From: Candidatus Eiseniibacteriota bacterium
GTDB taxonomy: Bacteria > Eisenbacteria > RBG-16-71-46 > JAGVPR01
Assembly (NCBI GenBank): GCA_020052115.1
Contig: JAGVPR010000392.1
Location: forward strand, 1 to 8,061
Length of the DNA: 8,061 nucleotides
Direction of reading: 5' to 3'
The position numbers were made by a program, and so were the translations under genes. Below are positions 1 through 8,033 of this stretch, piece by piece (position 1 is the stretch's first letter; the number at the start of each line of letters is the position of its first letter). The notes below the pieces were generated by a model. It saw only the letters and a list, made by a program, of their open reading frames with translations, was not told where the DNA came from and ran no database searches.

Positions 1-2
1 AG

Positions 3-1250
3 GCCCTCCTTGCCGAGTTGCGGGCCACCGCGGCGGCGACCCGCTCCCGCGCGTGGGGAGTCACCGCGCACTTGATGTCCGCGTTCTGCGCGGACGGCTC
101 CAGGGACGCGTGTCGAAGCCATCTGGGAGACGGCCTCCGACTTCTCGGCGAGATCGGATGGAGCTCGTACCCTTTCGCCAATCCGAGACTCAGCGCGTTC
201 GTCCAGGCACGCTCCGTTCGCTGGGGCACCGAGCCGGGCACCGCGGCGCGCCTGGCCGCCACGACGAACGCGATGGAGCGGTCGGCCGCGTTTCGGAGGG
301 AGCTGGAGTCGTCAGAAGGACAGCCGGAGGAGACGGCGCGGCTTCTCGGGGGCGCCGCGACGGATCTCGTGCGAGGTCTCACGGATGTTGCGGTCCGCCT
401 CGTGGACAGTCGTGACCGAACCGTCGCGGCGTGCGCCCAGCGCTACCTCACGGCGATCCGGCAGCAGGAGCTGCCGGCACTCCACGTCAAGATGCTCGGT
501 ACGTTCAGCGTCTCGGCGGAAGCGATGCCGATCAGCTTCGCGCGCAGGAAGTCGCGTCTCCTCTTCCAGATGCTCTTGATCGAGCATCCCTCGCCGATCC
601 ACGAGGAGGAGATCCTCGAGGCGTTGTGGCCGGAGGCGAGTCCGAAGCGAGGGCTCGCGGCTCTTCAGACGGCGGTCAAGGACTTGCGTCGGGCCTTGGA
701 TCCCTATCACGAGCCGCGGGGGAAGTCGTACATCGTGTACGCCGACGAGGCATATGCGCTGCATCTCTCGCCCGGTTCAGTCTGTGACAGTCATGTCTTC
801 GAGGCGTCCATCCGCCGGGTGCTCGGCGCGACGCCTGCGCGCGATGTCCTGAACGCGACGGACGAGGCCTCGTTGCGGGAAGCGCTCCATCTGTTCGGTG
901 GGGAGGCCGTGCCGGATCTGCGTCTCGAGTCGTTCGCTCAGGAGTACCGGGAACGCCTTCACCGATGGTTCCTGGATGCCTCTCTGCGGCTTGCACGGAG
1001 TCTCAACGCGCGAGGGAATCACGCGGACGCATGCCGCGCACTCGAGCGGGCGCTCTCGATCGATCCGCTCTGGGGCGAAGGCGTCCAGGAGATCATGCTC
1101 GCGCTCGCACGGAACGGCGAGCTGTGCCGGGCCCTGCGGGCCTATCGGGAGTATGAACGCCGGCTCCGGAGGGACCTGAGCCTCTCCCCCGACGTCCAGC
1201 TGAGGCGGTTCTTCGAGAGTTTGCTGCTGGTGCCGGAGGCTCATTCTTGA
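3..1250 (+). CDS. BTAD-family transcriptional regulator, C-terminal part (5' partial)
   Basis: The frame is open to the left edge: the five codons before the first possible TTG start (18) read A-L-L-A-E, so the true start is probably outside the window and coordinates begin at the first complete codon. Counting from that TTG, residues 1-150 are alpha-helical and Ala/Arg/Leu-rich, like the helical-repeat section of large ATPase regulators. Residues about 154-255 look like a winged-helix domain: LHVKMLGTFSV, then FARRKSRLLFQMLL, EEEILEALWPEASP and AVKDLRRALDP. Residues about 258-400 match a bacterial transcriptional activation domain, with helical hairpins around LHRWFLDASLRLARSL, ALERALSIDPLWGEG and ALRAYREYERRLRRDLSLSPD. 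Known family members are DNA-binding activators, often the C-terminal module of long MalT/SARP-like proteins. The target is unknown. It has no visible link to the defence genes, which lie 1.1 kb downstream. Confidence 0.82.
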   Translation, partial: ALLAELRATAAATRSRAWGVTAHLMSAFCADGSRDACRSHLGDGLRLLGEIGWSSYPFANPRLSAFVQARSVRWGTEPGTAARLAATTNAMERSAAFRRELESSEGQPEETARLLGGAATDLVRGLTDVAVRLVDSRDRTVAACAQRYLTAIRQQELPALHVKMLGTFSVSAEAMPISFARRKSRLLFQMLLIEHPSPIHEEEILEALWPEASPKRGLAALQTAVKDLRRALDPYHEPRGKSYIVYADEAYALHLSPGSVCDSHVFEASIRRVLGATPARDVLNATDEASLREALHLFGGEAVPDLRLESFAQEYRERLHRWFLDASLRLARSLNARGNHADACRALERALSIDPLWGEGVQEIMLALARNGELCRALRAYREYERRLRRDLSLSPDVQLRRFFESLLLVPEAHS

Positions 1251-2341
1251 GGCGCCGAGGCATCGAGGGCGGCGCGAGCGTCGGAGGACCAGACCCGGTT
1301 TGAAGGCTTGGCGTCCCACCCTACCCCGAGTTGGAACCAGGTACGGCAGTGGGTCCAAGACCTCGACTTGCTGCGCCATGCCCTCGCCGCGTGACGGGCG
1401 ACGGTCACAGAATTGCCGCTAGGGCCCGCTCAGAAGCCCCGTCTGGACATCCCTCTTCGGATTGGAGCCACGAAGAGAGAGGGCGGCCCCGGAGTCGGGC
1501 AGCCGTCGTCCAGCGTCCCCCATCCGGTCGGGCACGTCTCCGCTGACGGTCCCACGTGCTGCCCCGCCGTTCGCGCCGACGCGGAGGATCAAGACGTCGG
1601 ACGAGAGCAGGAACGGTCGACGACGCTGCTCTGTGTTCAGCTTGGCAGTCAGGGACCGCACCCAAACGCACCGGGACGCCCGAAGACACACGCCGAATAT
1701 GCGCAGGCCCATGCCGGCGCAGGCTGGTCGGCGCACGACTGCACGAATTCCCCCGCCGACTGGACGGGCAAAAAAGCTGCACGGACCTCGGCGCCTTGCC
1801 CCCACCCGCAGGCCAGAGGTCTGCAGACAGACGACCGCGGTCAGCCCGGTTGCACTCTGATATTGTTCCTGCCGCGCATTGAACTGGCCCGAGCGCAGTT
1901 CGGCCGTCCCGCCCGCGGCTTCGTCCATCGGAGAGGTAAGGGAATGCCGAGACCCAAGGACATGTGGAGACCTCGATCCGTCCTTGCTGCCCGTCAGGTG
2001 ACCGATGGCCGCCAGGCAGGGCTGTCGAGCGTCTGATCTTCCGCCTCACATTCTGGTTGGCTCTGCAGGAGCATTCTCGCGCCGCTCGATCGGGAAACCT
2101 GCTCCCCGACGAGACAAGGCGACGCGCGGACCCGCCGGGGAGATTCGCGGCGCCTATCGTGCTACACTACGTGGCCATGCACTCTGAATCTGAGACACAC
2201 CGCACGGATTCTGGGAGCTTCTTCGCCTGGATTCGGGGTTGATGGGTTCGTGCGTCATTCGACAGACGAATGCGCTGCATGGAGGTGTCTGGTGACTGGT
2301 TGCTTTGAACAGCCAATTGACCGCTAGATCAGAGAGGATCA
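1251..2341. other. 1.1-kb stretch without a convincing gene
   Basis: Several overlapping open frames of 90-214 codons exist here on both strands, including a mutually antiparallel pair over about 1405-2049. Their translations are Arg/Pro/Gly/Ser/Ala-rich low-complexity strings with no domain pattern I recognise and no good ribosome-binding site. This is the usual result of high GC, where stop codons are rare. I see no tRNA, integrase fragment or strong rho-independent terminator behind the BTAD gene. A TGCTACACT string (2160-2168) resembles an extended -10 box but has no acceptable -35 partner. The stretch may be a decayed region or a boundary between the chromosomal gene and the accessory block. 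Confidence 0.5.
2252..2275. repeat. Short hairpin upstream of the HEPN gene
   Basis: GCG-T-CATTCG (2252-2261) can pair with CGAATGCGC (2267-2275) across the loop ACAGA, giving nine base pairs with one bulged T. It lies about 65 nt upstream of the HEPN start. No T-tract follows, so it is not a standard rho-independent terminator. It could be an operator, an mRNA leader stem or chance. Function is not assigned. Confidence 0.35.
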
Positions 2342-3001
2342 GTGGCTAAGACGACAAAGCTCCCTCCGTATCTTGTATCTCACCTGGCACGTGTTGAGCG
2401 AAATCTCGCGCGTGTGACTTTCCTGACTGCCATGTACCGGGGTGCTGCGGCTGGCCGCCGCGGTCGCAAGTCGGTCGAGCAGTTGGACCTCCTACGCGCT
2501 GCTGTCGTGTTCTTGCACGCCGCTCTCGAGGACTACTTGCGCTCCGTGGCTCTCGTCTACCTCCCGCGAGCTGCACCCCACTCTCTCGACCAGGTGCCAC
2601 TTGCAGGCCTGTCGAAGAACAACCGGCCAGAGAAGTTTCTCCTTGGCGAACTCGTGCGCTTTCGCGACTGCACTGTAAAGGAAGTTGTCGCTGCGTCAAT
2701 CTCTGAACATCTGGACCGCCGTAGCTTCGCCGGAATCGACGACATAGCGGGCTTGCTGGAAGCCATGGGCATGGACATTACTTCAGTCCGTTCGTCCTTC
2801 CCGCAACTTGATGACCTCATCAAGCGCCGCCATCAAATTGTGCACCAGGCTGATCGCGCAACATCAACCGGACGGGGCAAGCACTGGGCGGCCCCGATCA
2901 ACCCCGATCTTGTGGAGCAGTGGAAAGACGCGGTTCGCCAGTTCGTTGTGGACACTTTGGTTCAGGTAGCCAGGCTGGAAACGGCACCACAGAGGAAGTG
3001 A
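2342..3001 (+). CDS. HEPN-domain protein (RiboL-PSP-HEPN-like), candidate RNase
   Basis: This is a 219-residue, mostly helical, soluble protein with no signal peptide or membrane segment. The GTG start is supported by AGAGAGG at 2331-2337, four nt upstream. Residues about 45-75 (EQLDLLRAAVVFLHAALEDYLRS) resemble the first long helices of RiboL-PSP-type HEPN domains. Residues 163-168, RHQIVH within KRRHQIVHQAD, supply an R-x4-H motif, the catalytic signature of HEPN ribonucleases. HEPN proteins of this kind act as RNases in toxin-antitoxin, abortive-infection and other defence systems; the substrate here is unknown. The gene is followed within about 10 nt by the first attC-like repeat, so it looks like the first gene of a cassette array. 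No antitoxin-like partner (for example an MNT nucleotidyltransferase) is adjacent. I am confident it is a gene and fairly confident of the HEPN assignment. Cellular toxicity is inference. Confidence 0.72.
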   Translation: MAKTTKLPPYLVSHLARVERNLARVTFLTAMYRGAAAGRRGRKSVEQLDLLRAAVVFLHAALEDYLRSVALVYLPRAAPHSLDQVPLAGLSKNNRPEKFLLGELVRFRDCTVKEVVAASISEHLDRRSFAGIDDIAGLLEAMGMDITSVRSSFPQLDDLIKRRHQIVHQADRATSTGRGKHWAAPINPDLVEQWKDAVRQFVVDTLVQVARLETAPQRK

Positions 3002-3003
3002 GG

Positions 3004-3128
3004 ATCCTACATGGATCTGGCGCCGGCGGGCCTCACGGGCTTGGCGAGAACAGCCGAGAAGAGCGGCGGCGGTCGCCGTGGGCCAAGCCCGCGCCGCCCC
3101 ACCGCTCCACGTCATCACGACGTTAGAC
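3004..3128 (+). repeat. attC-like element, copy 1
   Basis: The core at 3010-3128 aligns without gaps to 3620-3738, identical at 95 of 119 positions by hand count. It starts just after the HEPN stop codon and ends with GTTAGAC (3122-3128), a perfect match to the GTTRRRY core (R'') of integron attC sites. Sequence beyond that box is unrelated between copies. The left and right halves are imperfect inverted repeats: CGGGCTTGGC at 3036-3045 pairs with GCCAAGCCCG at 3082-3091, and GCGGGC-like segments add inner stems. At the left end only ATCCTAC (3004-3010) approaches RYYYAAC, with six of seven positions. Length and position suit an attC site. The degenerate left box and the absence of an integrase keep this tentative. 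A dispersed palindromic element is the alternative. Confidence 0.55.
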
Positions 3129-3144
3129 GAGCAAGACCTTGAGA

Positions 3145-3603
3145 ATGGTGATGGCAGGCCGCGTGACGCATGAATCGCGAACCGCCCTCGCCAGAGCCCG
3201 GCTCTTCCTTGATAGAGCCGATGCCTGCACGGCGTCGGAACGTGTCGACTTCGAGGCCTTCCTGGAGGCATCGATCGTCTTTGCCCGAGCGGCCATCCAC
3301 CGCTTCAAGAAGCAGTACGGACGGCATCCTGACTTTGACACGTGGTGGGACTCATTGCGCGGCGATCCAGCAGTCGAGTTCTTCCGAAAGGAGCGCGACT
3401 GGATTCTCAAGGACGCTCCCCCGAAGATCGGCCAGATTGCCTATGCGGCATCGGTGGGTTCGAATTCGCCCAGCAACGTGCCGACTGCCGCAAGGGAGTT
3501 CTATTACTTCGAGCAAGGGGTACCCGCAACGGCAACCGTCGCCGGACACCTGCAGTCGCCTACATCGCGCCTGGCGGATGCCGAACGGAAGTTCTCGCCA
3601 TGA
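3145..3603 (+). CDS. Small HEPN-like protein of unknown function (cassette gene)
   Basis: This 152-residue gene sits alone between the two attC-like repeats. The start is uncertain: TTG 3139, ATG 3145 and ATG 3151 are in frame, and only GAGA at 3141-3144 could serve as a Shine-Dalgarno for 3151. The N-terminal 90 residues are helical (THESRTALARARLFLDRA, then DFEAFLEASIVFARAAIHRF), followed by an aromatic stretch FDTWWDSL and FFRKERDWILKD at 79-90. This pattern (long helices, then R-x2-R-D-x-I-L) recalls HEPN-type proteins, in which an RN-x-IxH motif sits at this point. Here the terminal His is replaced by Lys 89, so it may be a non-catalytic relative. The C-terminal 60 residues look less ordered and contain EFYYFEQG. 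I do not recognise a named family. It has no membrane segment or signal peptide. Confidence 0.62.
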   Translation: MVMAGRVTHESRTALARARLFLDRADACTASERVDFEAFLEASIVFARAAIHRFKKQYGRHPDFDTWWDSLRGDPAVEFFRKERDWILKDAPPKIGQIAYAASVGSNSPSNVPTAAREFYYFEQGVPATATVAGHLQSPTSRLADAERKFSP

Positions 3604-3607
3604 CGCC

Positions 3608-3738
3608 GCCTGACTCCGTCATGGACCTAGCAACGCCGGGCGTCACGGGCTTCGCGAAAAGGGCCGACGAGAGACGCGGCGGTCGCCGCGGGCCAAGCCC
3701 GCGCCGCCCTGCCGCTGCGGATCATCACAGCGTTACAC
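3608..3738 (+). repeat. attC-like element, copy 2
   Basis: This is the second copy of the 119-nt core (3620-3738), beginning four nt after the stop codon of the small HEPN-like gene. The right box is GTTACAC (3732-3738), which differs from GTTRRRY at one position. The left box candidate is GCCTGAC (3608-3614), with six of seven positions matching RYYYAAC. These two boxes sit almost symmetrically around the fold: CGGGCTTCGCG (3646-3656) faces the complementary arm CGCGGGCCAAGCCCG (3687-3701), and the distances from arm to box differ by about one nt. The spacer next to the left box, TCCGTCATG, is complementary at six of nine positions to CATCACAGC before the right box. The GIY-YIG gene's ribosome-binding site starts 13 nt beyond the element. 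Confidence 0.55.
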
Positions 3739-3750
3739 GGCTTTCGTTCC

Positions 3751-3758
3751 AGGAGAGG
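3751..3758 (+). promoter_or_regulatory. Strong ribosome-binding site of the GIY-YIG gene
   Basis: AGGAGAGG lies six nt before ATG 3765. It fixes the start of the GIY-YIG gene and is the strongest Shine-Dalgarno sequence in this part of the window. It lies outside the attC-like repeat, so it would travel with the downstream gene if that gene is a cassette. Confidence 0.7.
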
Positions 3759-3764
3759 TAATCG

Positions 3765-4457
3765 ATGGCCAGACACAACCAGCTCCTTCATCAGCACCTT
3801 GAGGGCATTTCCTGGCGGGTTCTGGAGCAGTACCCCGATATCATCCGGCGCCTCATCCGCACCAAATCGGGGGTGTACGCACTCTATCGGGGCCGGAAGC
3901 TCTACTACGTTGGCCTCGCCGACAACCTGATGGGACGCATCAAGGGTCACCTGAAGGACCGACATCGTGGGCTCTGGGACCGTTTCAGCGTGTATCTCAC
4001 GCTTGACCACGGGCACATGAAGGAGTTGGAGTCTCTGATCCTGCGGGTTGTCCGTCCCAAGGGCAACAAGGTGACGGGCGGATTCACCGGCTCGGCCAGT
4101 CAGAGATCGGCGCTCAACCGAATGATGAGGGAGGCGGATGCTGACCGTCGGGCCGCCATTCTTGGGGGCCATATCGCTGAACGCCGACGCAGGGTCAAGG
4201 TGGCCAGAGCCAAGGGGCCGCGAGCACTCGCCGGCATCTCCGACAAGAGCATTCGCCTCAAGGGAAAGCACGGTGGCCGCTGGCTGTGGGGCACACTCCT
4301 GCGTGATGGATCGATCCGCTACAAGCGCACCAAGTACCCCTCCCCGTCGGCGGCAGCAGGCGCGGCAGTGAAGGGACCCTGCAATGGTTGGACATTCTGG
4401 CATCTGAGAGACGACGCAGGTCGCTGGGTTCCACTGAAGTCTCTGAGGAAGCGCTAA
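3765..4457 (+). CDS. GIY-YIG endonuclease-domain protein with C-terminal RAMA-like domain
   Basis: The protein has 230 residues. Residues about 34-105 form a GIY-YIG nuclease domain: GVY at 36-38, YVG at 48-50, Arg 58 in MGRIKGHL as the catalytic arginine, Glu 89 in ELESLIL as the likely metal-binding glutamate, and Asn 101 after RPKG. Residues about 107-165 are a basic helical linker. Residues about 170-230 resemble the RAMA domain found with restriction enzymes and adenine methylases: LLRDGSIRYKRTKYPSPSAAA, then CNGWTFWHL and a final WVPLKSL. RAMA domains are proposed to recognise modified DNA, so a plausible role is a nuclease whose action depends on DNA methylation state. The gene lies 33 nt before hsdM on the same strand, which fits joint function with the HsdM/HsdS methylase, yet attC-like repeat 2 precedes it, which fits an independent cassette. 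All key GIY-YIG residues appear intact. Substrate and cleavage are inference. Confidence 0.78.
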   Translation: MARHNQLLHQHLEGISWRVLEQYPDIIRRLIRTKSGVYALYRGRKLYYVGLADNLMGRIKGHLKDRHRGLWDRFSVYLTLDHGHMKELESLILRVVRPKGNKVTGGFTGSASQRSALNRMMREADADRRAAILGGHIAERRRRVKVARAKGPRALAGISDKSIRLKGKHGGRWLWGTLLRDGSIRYKRTKYPSPSAAAGAAVKGPCNGWTFWHLRDDAGRWVPLKSLRKR

Positions 4458-4464
4458 CACGCGC

Positions 4465-4482
4465 CAGGCAACGTCGTGATGA
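4465..4482 (+). repeat. Possible truncated attC-like left arm after the GIY-YIG gene
   Basis: AACGTCGTGATGA at 4470-4482 is the exact reverse complement of TCATCACGACGTT at 3112-3124, the outer right arm of attC-like copy 1. It lies 12 nt behind the GIY-YIG stop codon, where the left arm of a cassette's own attC would be expected, preceded by AGGCAAC (five of seven matches to RYYYAAC). No right arm follows; hsdM begins at once and uses part of this string as its ribosome-binding site. It could be a site remnant or coincidence. Confidence 0.25.
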
Positions 4483-4490
4483 GGAACTCG

Positions 4491-6036
<1,546 letters not shown>

Positions 6037-6044
<8 letters not shown>

Positions 6045-7338
6045 TCGACGTGAGGCACTAGACAAGGCTAATCACGACTTGCCCGAACGGTGGGAGTGGG
6101 AGTGGTTTACCGACGTTATGGATGTCGACGGCGGCACCCAGCCGCCGGCATCCGAATTTGTCGATGGGCCGCGACCGGGCTACGTCCGCTTGGTGCAGAT
6201 CCGAGACTTCGAGTCCGATAGTCATGTCACGTACATCCCAGACTCCTCCAAGTGGAGGAAGTGCCGCACTTCGGACGTGTTGATAGCGAGATACGGCGCA
6301 TCTCTCGGGCGCATCTGTACTGGGCTCGCGGGCGCCTACAACGTGGCGTTAGCCAAGGTCGTGCCAACGGATCGCATTCATCTTCCGTTCGCGTATCACT
6401 TGCTTAGATCGGATTACTTCCAGGGTCCACTCTTGGCAAGTGGCGGTCGGAGCGCGCAAGCCGGATTCAACAAGGACGGCCTCTCAGTCATTCCTCTACC
6501 TATCCCGCCGCTCCCCGAACAACGGGCGATCGCCCACGTCCTCGGCACGCTGGACGACAAGATCGAGCTGAGCCGACGGATGAACGAGACGCTGGAGGCG
6601 ATGGTGCGTGCGCTATTCAAGTCGTGGTTCGTGGACTTCGACCCCGTCCGCGCCAAGGCCGAAGGCCGCGACCCCGGCCTGCCTCAGCCCCTCGCAGACC
6701 TCTTCCCGGATTCCTTCGAGGACTCGGAGCTGGGGGAGATTCCGAGAGGGTGGCGAGCTGGCTGCGTCGATGACGAATTCGACCTGGTGATGGGGCAATC
6801 TCCGCCGGGGGATACGTACAACGAGGAAGGGAATGGACTGCCGTTCTATCAGGGGCGAACAGACTTCGGCTTCCGTTTTCCGACCCGTCGTGTGTACTGC
6901 GCAGCTCCGACCAGGCTCGCGAAGCGGGGCGACACTCTCATCAGCGTGCGCGCCCCGGTCGGCGACATCAACATGGCCGCGGAGGATTGCGCGATCGGGC
7001 GCGGCGTGGCAGCCGCCCGCCACAAGACGGGAAGCCGTTCCTACTCCTACCAGTTCATGCGCTCGCAAGCCGAGGTTTTCGATCGCTTCGAAGCAGAGGG
7101 GACTGTCTTCGGGTCAATTGGCAAGAAGGACTTCCACGCTATTTCATGCGTGGTGCCTCCGCGCGGCCTCGTGGTGGAGTTCGAACGGCGGCTTGCAGCG
7201 GTCGACGGTTGCATCGAAGCCGCCGAGCATGAGACCCGCACGCTCGCCGCCCTGCGTGACGCGCTCCTGCCCAAGCTCGTCTCCGGCGAGCTGCGACTGA
7301 AAGACGCGGCGAGGTTTATCGAGAGGGAGGCCTCATGA
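6037..7338 (+). CDS. hsdS: Type I restriction-modification specificity subunit HsdS
   Basis: HsdS reads the bipartite target sequence and assembles with HsdM. From GTG 6037 the protein has 433 residues, normal for the family. Target-recognition domain 1 spans about 14-158, beginning LPERWEWEWF and ending PLPIPPLPEQRAIA. Conserved helical spacer 1 follows (about 160-205, with LGTLDDKIELSRRMNETLEA and FKSWFVDFDPVRAK). Domain 2 spans about 235-376 (EIPRGWRAG, FDLVMGQSPPGDTYN, VFGSIGKKDFHAI). The C-terminal repeat has FERRLAAVDGCIEAAEHET and ALLPKLVSGELRL. Domain 1 is less GC-rich and uses different codons from hsdM and from the spacer, as expected if recognition domains are exchanged by recombination. 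The stop overlaps the next gene as ATGA. The recognised sequence cannot be predicted by eye. Confidence 0.93.
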
Positions 7339-7910
7339 ACGGCCGTCCTGCTAGCACGCACGGTGAAGGGCTCAAGGCGGCTCGGCTGTTGATGGTGCTC
7401 AGTAGCATCTCGCCGCTCTTCATCCTGTGGGCGATCCGGGGGAACAGCCTCATTCCAGATCGCTGGTTCATTGGGTTCTGCGCGCTGATGGTCGTCGTCC
7501 CGAATGGCTTCCTGTGGCTCCGCATCGGAACGGCTAAGAAGCAGGCCGACAAGCGCGTGCTGACCGTCGGCACGGCCGACGACCATCGCGACCACATCCT
7601 TGTCTACCTGTTCGCGATGCTGCTCCCGTTCTACTCGGAAGCGATTGGCACTTGGCGAGACCTCAGCGCAACGCTCGCCGCCCTGGCATTCATCGTGTTT
7701 CTGTTCTGGCACCTGAACCTGCACTACATGAATCTGGTCTTCGCGGCACTCGGCTACCGCGTGTTCACGATCTCCCCGCCGGCCGACGGCAACCCGCTCA
7801 CAGGCAGAGCCCGTCAGGCCGTCATTACCCGGAGGGTGAGCTTGGCCCCTGACGATCGACTCGTCGCCTTCCGCCTGAGCGACACGGTTTACCTGGAGGC
7901 CGAGGTATGA
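7335..7910 (+). CDS. Four-helix membrane protein, KwaA-like (tentative)
   Basis: The protein has 191 residues. ATG 7335 overlaps the hsdS stop (ATGA) and follows GGGAGG by four nt. Four hydrophobic segments are visible: about 17-34 (LLMVLSSISPLFILWAI), 44-63 (WFIGFCALMVVVPNGFLWL), 87-104 (HILVYLFAMLLPFYSEAI) and 109-127 extending to 136. The loop between helices 2 and 3 is charged (TAKKQADKRV). After helix 4 comes LNLHYMNLVFAALGYRVFTI, then a soluble tail of about 45 residues ending LSDTVYLEAEV. Size, four-helix layout and the LGYRVF-type motif after helix 4 resemble KwaA, the membrane subunit of the two-gene Kiwa anti-phage system, from memory of the family. The ATGA-coupled next gene would then be kwaB. 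Its place inside an hsd operon suggests a defence accessory role. It could instead be an unrelated small membrane protein. I am sure of the gene, less of the family. Confidence 0.72.
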   Translation: MNGRPASTHGEGLKAARLLMVLSSISPLFILWAIRGNSLIPDRWFIGFCALMVVVPNGFLWLRIGTAKKQADKRVLTVGTADDHRDHILVYLFAMLLPFYSEAIGTWRDLSATLAALAFIVFLFWHLNLHYMNLVFAALGYRVFTISPPADGNPLTGRARQAVITRRVSLAPDDRLVAFRLSDTVYLEAEV

Positions 7911-7963
7911 AGCTGGATTTCGACCTTGGAAACGTGATGGTCACGGAGTTCGGCGTCGGCCGG
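7907..7963 (+). pseudogene. 5' remnant of a gene (kwaB candidate) interrupted by an insertion sequence
   Basis: ATG 7907 overlaps the stop of the membrane-protein gene as ATGA and follows GGAGG/GAGG-like bases at the end of that gene. Nineteen codons (MKLDFDLGNVMVTEFGVGR) precede the apparent insertion-sequence end at about 7964. Reading on, the frame runs through the insertion-sequence end and stops at TGA 8048-8050, giving a 47-residue chimera. If the upstream gene is kwaA, the expected product here is KwaB, a DUF4868 protein of about 300 residues. A start with F-D-L-x-N followed by a beta-like stretch would suit that family, but 19 residues cannot prove it. The remainder may lie beyond the insertion, outside this window. 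Confidence 0.5.
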
Positions 7964-7970
7964 TGTCACC

Positions 7971-8014
7971 GGTCACGCAATACTCCCCACTTCGGGTCAG
8001 TGAAATTTCCCCAC
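7971..8014. repeat. Two 24-bp-spaced terminal repeats, GGTCA...CCCCAC
   Basis: Unit 1 runs from GGTCA (7971-7975) to CCCCAC (7985-7990). Unit 2 runs from GGTCA (7995-7999) to CCCCAC (8009-8014). Both have an AAT-like middle and the same 24-bp offset for both boxes. In IS21-type elements such repeats near the ends are transposase-binding sites. This supports the mobile-element call and gives a directly visible period. Confidence 0.65.
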
Positions 8015-8033
8015 CCTCCTGATCCGAGGAGGG
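8014..8033. repeat. Perfect 7-bp inverted repeat before the terminal open frame
   Basis: CCCTCCT (8014-8020) and AGGAGGG (8027-8033) are perfect inverted repeats around GATCCG. The right arm contains the ribosome-binding site for ATG 8040, so folding of the transcript could hide it. This would limit expression when an insertion sequence is read through from an outside promoter. The role is inferred. Confidence 0.5.

Noticed and set aside
1405..2049. Antiparallel open frames of 207 and 214 codons
   Set aside because: Both are Arg/Pro/Ser/Gly-rich, share the same interval on opposite strands, lack ribosome-binding sites and show no recognisable motif.
2252..2275. Hairpin as a rho-independent terminator
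   Set aside because: No run of T follows the stem, and the nearest upstream gene ends 1 kb away.
3011..3142. Short frames starting MDLA...GRRGPSPRRP in both repeat copies as possible small proteins
   Set aside because: The 24 differences between the copies fall at codon positions 1, 2 and 3 about 9, 5 and 10 times, without a clear synonymous bias. Copy 2 has no Shine-Dalgarno, and the fold-back structure explains the conservation better.
3468..3483. GGGTTCGAATTCGCCC resembling a tRNA T-arm
   Set aside because: The stem does not pair properly, no acceptor or anticodon arm surrounds it, and it lies inside a coding gene.
4476..4490. GTG 4476 as the hsdM start
   Set aside because: It lacks a ribosome-binding site and adds an unusual MMRNS prefix, whereas ATG 4491 has GAGGA at good spacing.
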